A stretch of DNA of 6,729 nt from the NCBI GenBank assembly GCA_002842935.1, contig PHEM01000169.1, positions 1 through 6,729 on the forward strand. Direction: 5' to 3'. This DNA comes from Alphaproteobacteria bacterium HGW-Alphaproteobacteria-13 (GTDB lineage: Bacteria > Pseudomonadota > Alphaproteobacteria > Sphingomonadales > Sphingomonadaceae). The first letter of the stretch is position 1. Every line of letters begins with the position of its first letter. The translations under genes were made by a program, and so were the position numbers. The notes under the pieces are model-generated. The model had not been told where the DNA came from. It did no database searches and saw only the letters and a list, made by a program, of their open reading frames with translations. Shown here in pieces: positions 6,183 through 6,729 of this stretch.

Positions 6183-6729
6183 TGTGTCTGTCCTTGAAGA
6201 AAATCGGGTTTGCGGCGCGCGAGGAAGGCGGAAATCCCCTCGCGAGCCTCGGAGCCCGCGCCCGCCTGCGCGATGCGGTTCGCCTCGGCGCGCAGCTGGC
6301 CTGCGAGATCGCGGCCCGCGCCTTCGGCGAGAAGCGCCCGGGCGCCGGCAAGCGCCGCGACCGGACCGGCGGCGAGCGCATGCGCGGCCGCGAGCGCTTC
6401 GCCGGCGAGCGCCGCATCGTCGACGACACGCGTGACGAGACCGATCGCGGCTGCCTCGTCGGCTCCGATGCGGCGATTGGTGAGGATGATCTCCTGCGCG
6501 CGGCGAAGGCCGACGACACGCGGAAGCAGCCAGCTCATGCCGCCATCGGGGGTGAGTCCGACCGCGCCATAGGCGGCCGAGAAATGCGCGGAGCGCGCTG
6601 CGATCACGACATCGCCGGCGATGGCGAGGCTCAGCCCTGCCCCGGCTGCCGGCCCGTTGACCGCCACGACCAGCGGCTTCTCCATTGCCGCCAGTATCTC
6701 GACCGATTGGTGCAGGCGCGTCGCGAGAT
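6179..6729 (-). CDS. Enoyl-CoA hydratase/isomerase (crotonase fold), N-terminus outside the window
   Basis: This is a cytoplasmic crotonase-superfamily enzyme acting on acyl-CoA. The frame is open to the right edge, and the codons before the first in-window Met (6685) read LATRLHQSVEILAAM, a normal crotonase lead-in. The gene therefore begins beyond 6729, and 182 codons are visible here. The oxyanion-hole segment VNGPAAGAGLSLA is followed by FSAAYGAVGLTPDGG and WLLPRVVG, then the C-terminal helices. Aligned from memory to rat enoyl-CoA hydratase, the two catalytic glutamates (E144, E164) fall on Ser and Tyr. The Asp of TPDGG sits where PaaG-type and dienoyl-CoA isomerases have an acid. An isomerase or another crotonase reaction is thus as likely as hydration. 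The TGA stop overlaps the thiolase ATG (ATGA), which suggests translational coupling. Superfamily is certain; the exact reaction is not. Confidence 0.9.
   Translation of the reverse strand, partial: LATRLHQSVEILAAMEKPLVVAVNGPAAGAGLSLAIAGDVVIAARSAHFSAAYGAVGLTPDGGMSWLLPRVVGLRRAQEIILTNRRIGADEAAAIGLVTRVVDDAALAGEALAAAHALAAGPVAALAGARALLAEGAGRDLAGQLRAEANRIAQAGAGSEAREGISAFLARRKPDFLQGQTQ
6191..6195 (-). promoter_or_regulatory. Ribosome binding site of the thiolase
   Basis: AAGGA on the minus strand lies eight bases before the ATG at 6182, inside the last codons of the crotonase gene. It supports this start over internal alternatives. Confidence 0.6.

Overview
The window is GC-rich and almost fully coding. 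All six genes I can support lie on the minus strand, so transcription runs from high to low coordinates. The TonB-dependent receptor with an EIVVTARKR-type TonB box, the high GC and the mix of acyl-CoA catabolic genes suggest an alphaproteobacterium, most likely a sphingomonad. That is an inference; no rRNA or other marker is present.

In transcription order the genes are: (1) a crotonase-fold enoyl-CoA hydratase/isomerase, whose N-terminus is cut by the right edge (6729-6179); (2) a thiolase (6182-5022); (3) an FMN-dependent oxidoreductase of the nitronate monooxygenase / 2-nitropropane dioxygenase fold (5022-4045); (4) a CaiB/BaiF-fold alpha-methylacyl-CoA racemase (4035-2926); (5) an exported neutral-ceramidase-fold hydrolase (2877-1450); (6) a TonB-dependent receptor whose frame stops after 433 codons, roughly half the usual length (1355-54). 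Genes 1/2 and 2/3 overlap by 4 and 1 bases. Gene 3 is 9 bases from gene 4, gene 4 is 48 bases from gene 5, and gene 5 is 94 bases from gene 6. The layout reads as one operon, perhaps with an extra promoter before the receptor.

From memory of the families, the thiolase most resembles the actinobacterial FadA6 group, the flavoprotein resembles IpdC (Rv3553 of M. tuberculosis; ScdK in Comamonas), and the racemase resembles M. tuberculosis MCR. FadA6 and IpdC act on the steroid C/D-ring remnant, and MCR corrects the methyl stereochemistry of sterol-type side chains. My working model is a module that imports a hydrophobic substrate through the receptor, trims it in the periplasm with the exported hydrolase, and degrades an alicyclic or methyl-branched acyl-CoA in the cytoplasm. 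A steroid or other isoprenoid is the first candidate. No database search was possible.

The left edge (1 to about 110) does not look like receptor sequence and carries short repeats. It may be the end of an inserted element that truncated the receptor. No tRNA, rRNA, CRISPR array or complete insertion sequence was seen, and no gene-free stretch exceeds 100 bases.
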